NCBI GenBank assembly: GCA_002482415.1
Contig: DLFY01000208.1
Span: 19,902 to 25,829, forward strand
DNA length: 5,928 bases
Reading direction: 5' to 3'
DNA from: Phycisphaerales bacterium UBA7708
GTDB lineage: Bacteria > Planctomycetota > Phycisphaerae > Sedimentisphaerales > Anaerohalosphaeraceae
Below, piece after piece: positions 5,042-5,928 of this stretch. A model generated the notes under the pieces. It was not told where the DNA came from, searched no databases, and saw only the letters and a list, made by a program, of their open reading frames with translations. Made by a program: the position numbers and the translations under genes. Numbering within the stretch: position 1 is the first letter of the stretch; the number at the start of each line of letters is the position of its first letter.

Positions 5042-5928
5042 ATGAATACGCGTGAATTATCTTATCTGGGTGTTCCTAAAGACCTGATTCAACAGGTTCA
5101 GCAGGCCATTGGGCAATGGGTTGCCTCGGATGAAGGCAAGATCAACAAGACAAGGATGATGCAGAAAATCAGCAGCCTGATAAAAAAGCCGCAGGACTTT
5201 GTTGATGATATTTATTTTGGTCCTGTGGCGCAAACATTGTGCGATGACAGACAGGTTCAATCGGTATTTGTCCCTCGTCCCCAGCCGGCCGGTTATCAGC
5301 AATGGGGTTCGGATTTGGAACCGCAGGCCATCCAGCAGATGGACAAGGCCTGCCATTTGCCGATTGCTGTCTGCGGGGCGCTGATGCCTGATGCGCATGT
5401 GGGCTATGGTCTTCCGATTGGCGGCGTTCTGGCGACGGACAATGCCGTGATTCCTTATGCCGTCGGGATGGACATTGCCTGCCGGATGAAGATGACAGTG
5501 CTGGATTTACCGGTGACCGCCCTGACGGGGCAGGCGGACCGGCTGACCAATGCCCTCGAAGCCGAAACCCGTTTTGGTGTCGGAGCCACCTTCAGGAAAC
5601 GGCGCGAGCATGAAGTTATGGATGAAGACTGGTCATTCAGTCCGATGGTCAGCCGTCATAAAGATAAAGCATGGAGTCAACTCGGCACCAGCGGCAGCGG
5701 CAACCATTTCGTGGAATTTGGAACCCTGACCCTCGAGCAGGACGATCTGGGACTCAAAGCGGGGACATACCTGGCCTTGCTCAGCCATAGCGGAAGCCGT
5801 GGAACGGGCAATGAAATCGCCACACACTTCAGCAAACTGGCGACGCTGATGCATTCTGAATTGCCCAAAGAGCTGACCCATCTGGCATGGCTGGACATGT
5901 CCAGTCCGGAAGGTCAGGAATACTGGCA
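5042..5928 (+). CDS. rtcB: RtcB-family RNA ligase, 3' end outside the window
   Basis: RtcB joins RNA 2',3'-cyclic phosphate or 3'-phosphate ends to 5'-OH ends with GTP and Mn2+. The frame is open from the ATG at 5042 to the window edge: 295 codons, roughly the first two thirds to three quarters of a typical protein. Metal and nucleotide residues visible are MPDAHVGYGLPIGGVL (115-130), GMDIACRM with Asp144 and Cys147 (the D-x-x-C metal motif), GTSGSGNHFVEF (215-226) with Asn221-His222, and LLSHSGSRGTGNE with His249. The later His ligands and the guanylylated His lie outside. Relative to E. coli RtcB there is an extra N-terminal region of about 75-80 residues (helical, then FVPRPQPAGYQQWG). This resembles the longer, second RtcB type found in many non-enteric bacteria. 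The start follows rtcA by 19 bases with a weak GGAAA about 10 bases upstream; upstream ATGs at 5025 and 5028 are out of frame. Confidence 0.95.
   Translation, partial: MNTRELSYLGVPKDLIQQVQQAIGQWVASDEGKINKTRMMQKISSLIKKPQDFVDDIYFGPVAQTLCDDRQVQSVFVPRPQPAGYQQWGSDLEPQAIQQMDKACHLPIAVCGALMPDAHVGYGLPIGGVLATDNAVIPYAVGMDIACRMKMTVLDLPVTALTGQADRLTNALEAETRFGVGATFRKRREHEVMDEDWSFSPMVSRHKDKAWSQLGTSGSGNHFVEFGTLTLEQDDLGLKAGTYLALLSHSGSRGTGNEIATHFSKLATLMHSELPKELTHLAWLDMSSPEGQEYW

Noticed and set aside
1..5928. CRISPR array, insertion sequence or phage attachment site at the tRNA-like elements
   Set aside because: No regularly spaced repeats, transposase or integrase frames, or direct duplication of a tRNA 3' end were found in the window.

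Overview
This window holds most of a stress-type RNA repair locus. The layout is a divergent sigma-54 activator gene (rtcR, minus strand), a long structured leader carrying two abutting tRNA-like elements, a slipin/SPFH-domain gene, rtcA (RNA 3'-terminal phosphate cyclase) and the 5' part of rtcB (RNA ligase), which runs off the right edge. The organism is a bacterium, probably Gram-negative, that uses sigma-54. Coding GC looks moderate (around half), with very AT-rich intergenic DNA at the rtcR/operon divide. I cannot place it more precisely. The RtcB is of the lineage with an N-terminal extension, not the short E. coli type, so a non-enterobacterial host is likely.

Region by region. Positions 1-180 (minus) are the first 60 codons of an unrelated membrane protein with its own ribosome site and promoter. 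Positions 181-341 hold that promoter and a 10-bp hairpin. Positions 342-1940 (minus) are a full-length RtcR: a CARF-type sensor, an AAA+ sigma-54 activation domain and a C-terminal helix-turn-helix. Positions 1941-2100 are the shared regulatory region. It has a consensus sigma-70 promoter for rtcR, two TGTCAA repeats one helical turn apart, an AT-rich palindrome, and a textbook -24/-12 promoter (TGG at 2076, TTGC at 2087) firing rightwards. The operon transcript should begin near 2101.

The first ~640 nt of that transcript are non-coding. They contain a Leu-like class II tRNA fold (2220-2299) whose anticodon arm closes to a 6-bp stem with a GAG triloop. It is directly abutted by a His(GTG)-like tRNA fold (2302-2374) with perfect D, anticodon and T arms but a broken acceptor stem. 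A GNRA-capped hairpin and about 340 nt of leader follow, then the slipin gene (2740-3843), a strong intercistronic hairpin, rtcA (4003-5022) and rtcB (5042 onward).

Working model (inference). RtcR senses RNA ends produced by tRNA cleavage and switches on the sigma-54 promoter. RtcB ligates broken RNAs and RtcA remakes 2',3'-cyclic phosphate ends. The slipin probably scaffolds or localises the response. The tRNA-like leader is the most interesting part: each element is crippled for translation in a different way, so they look like decoys, sensors or repair substrates, not ordinary tRNAs. Bacterial Y RNAs of the Rsr/Ro-linked RNA repair operons are a known precedent for tRNA mimicry in this setting, but no Rsr gene is visible here.
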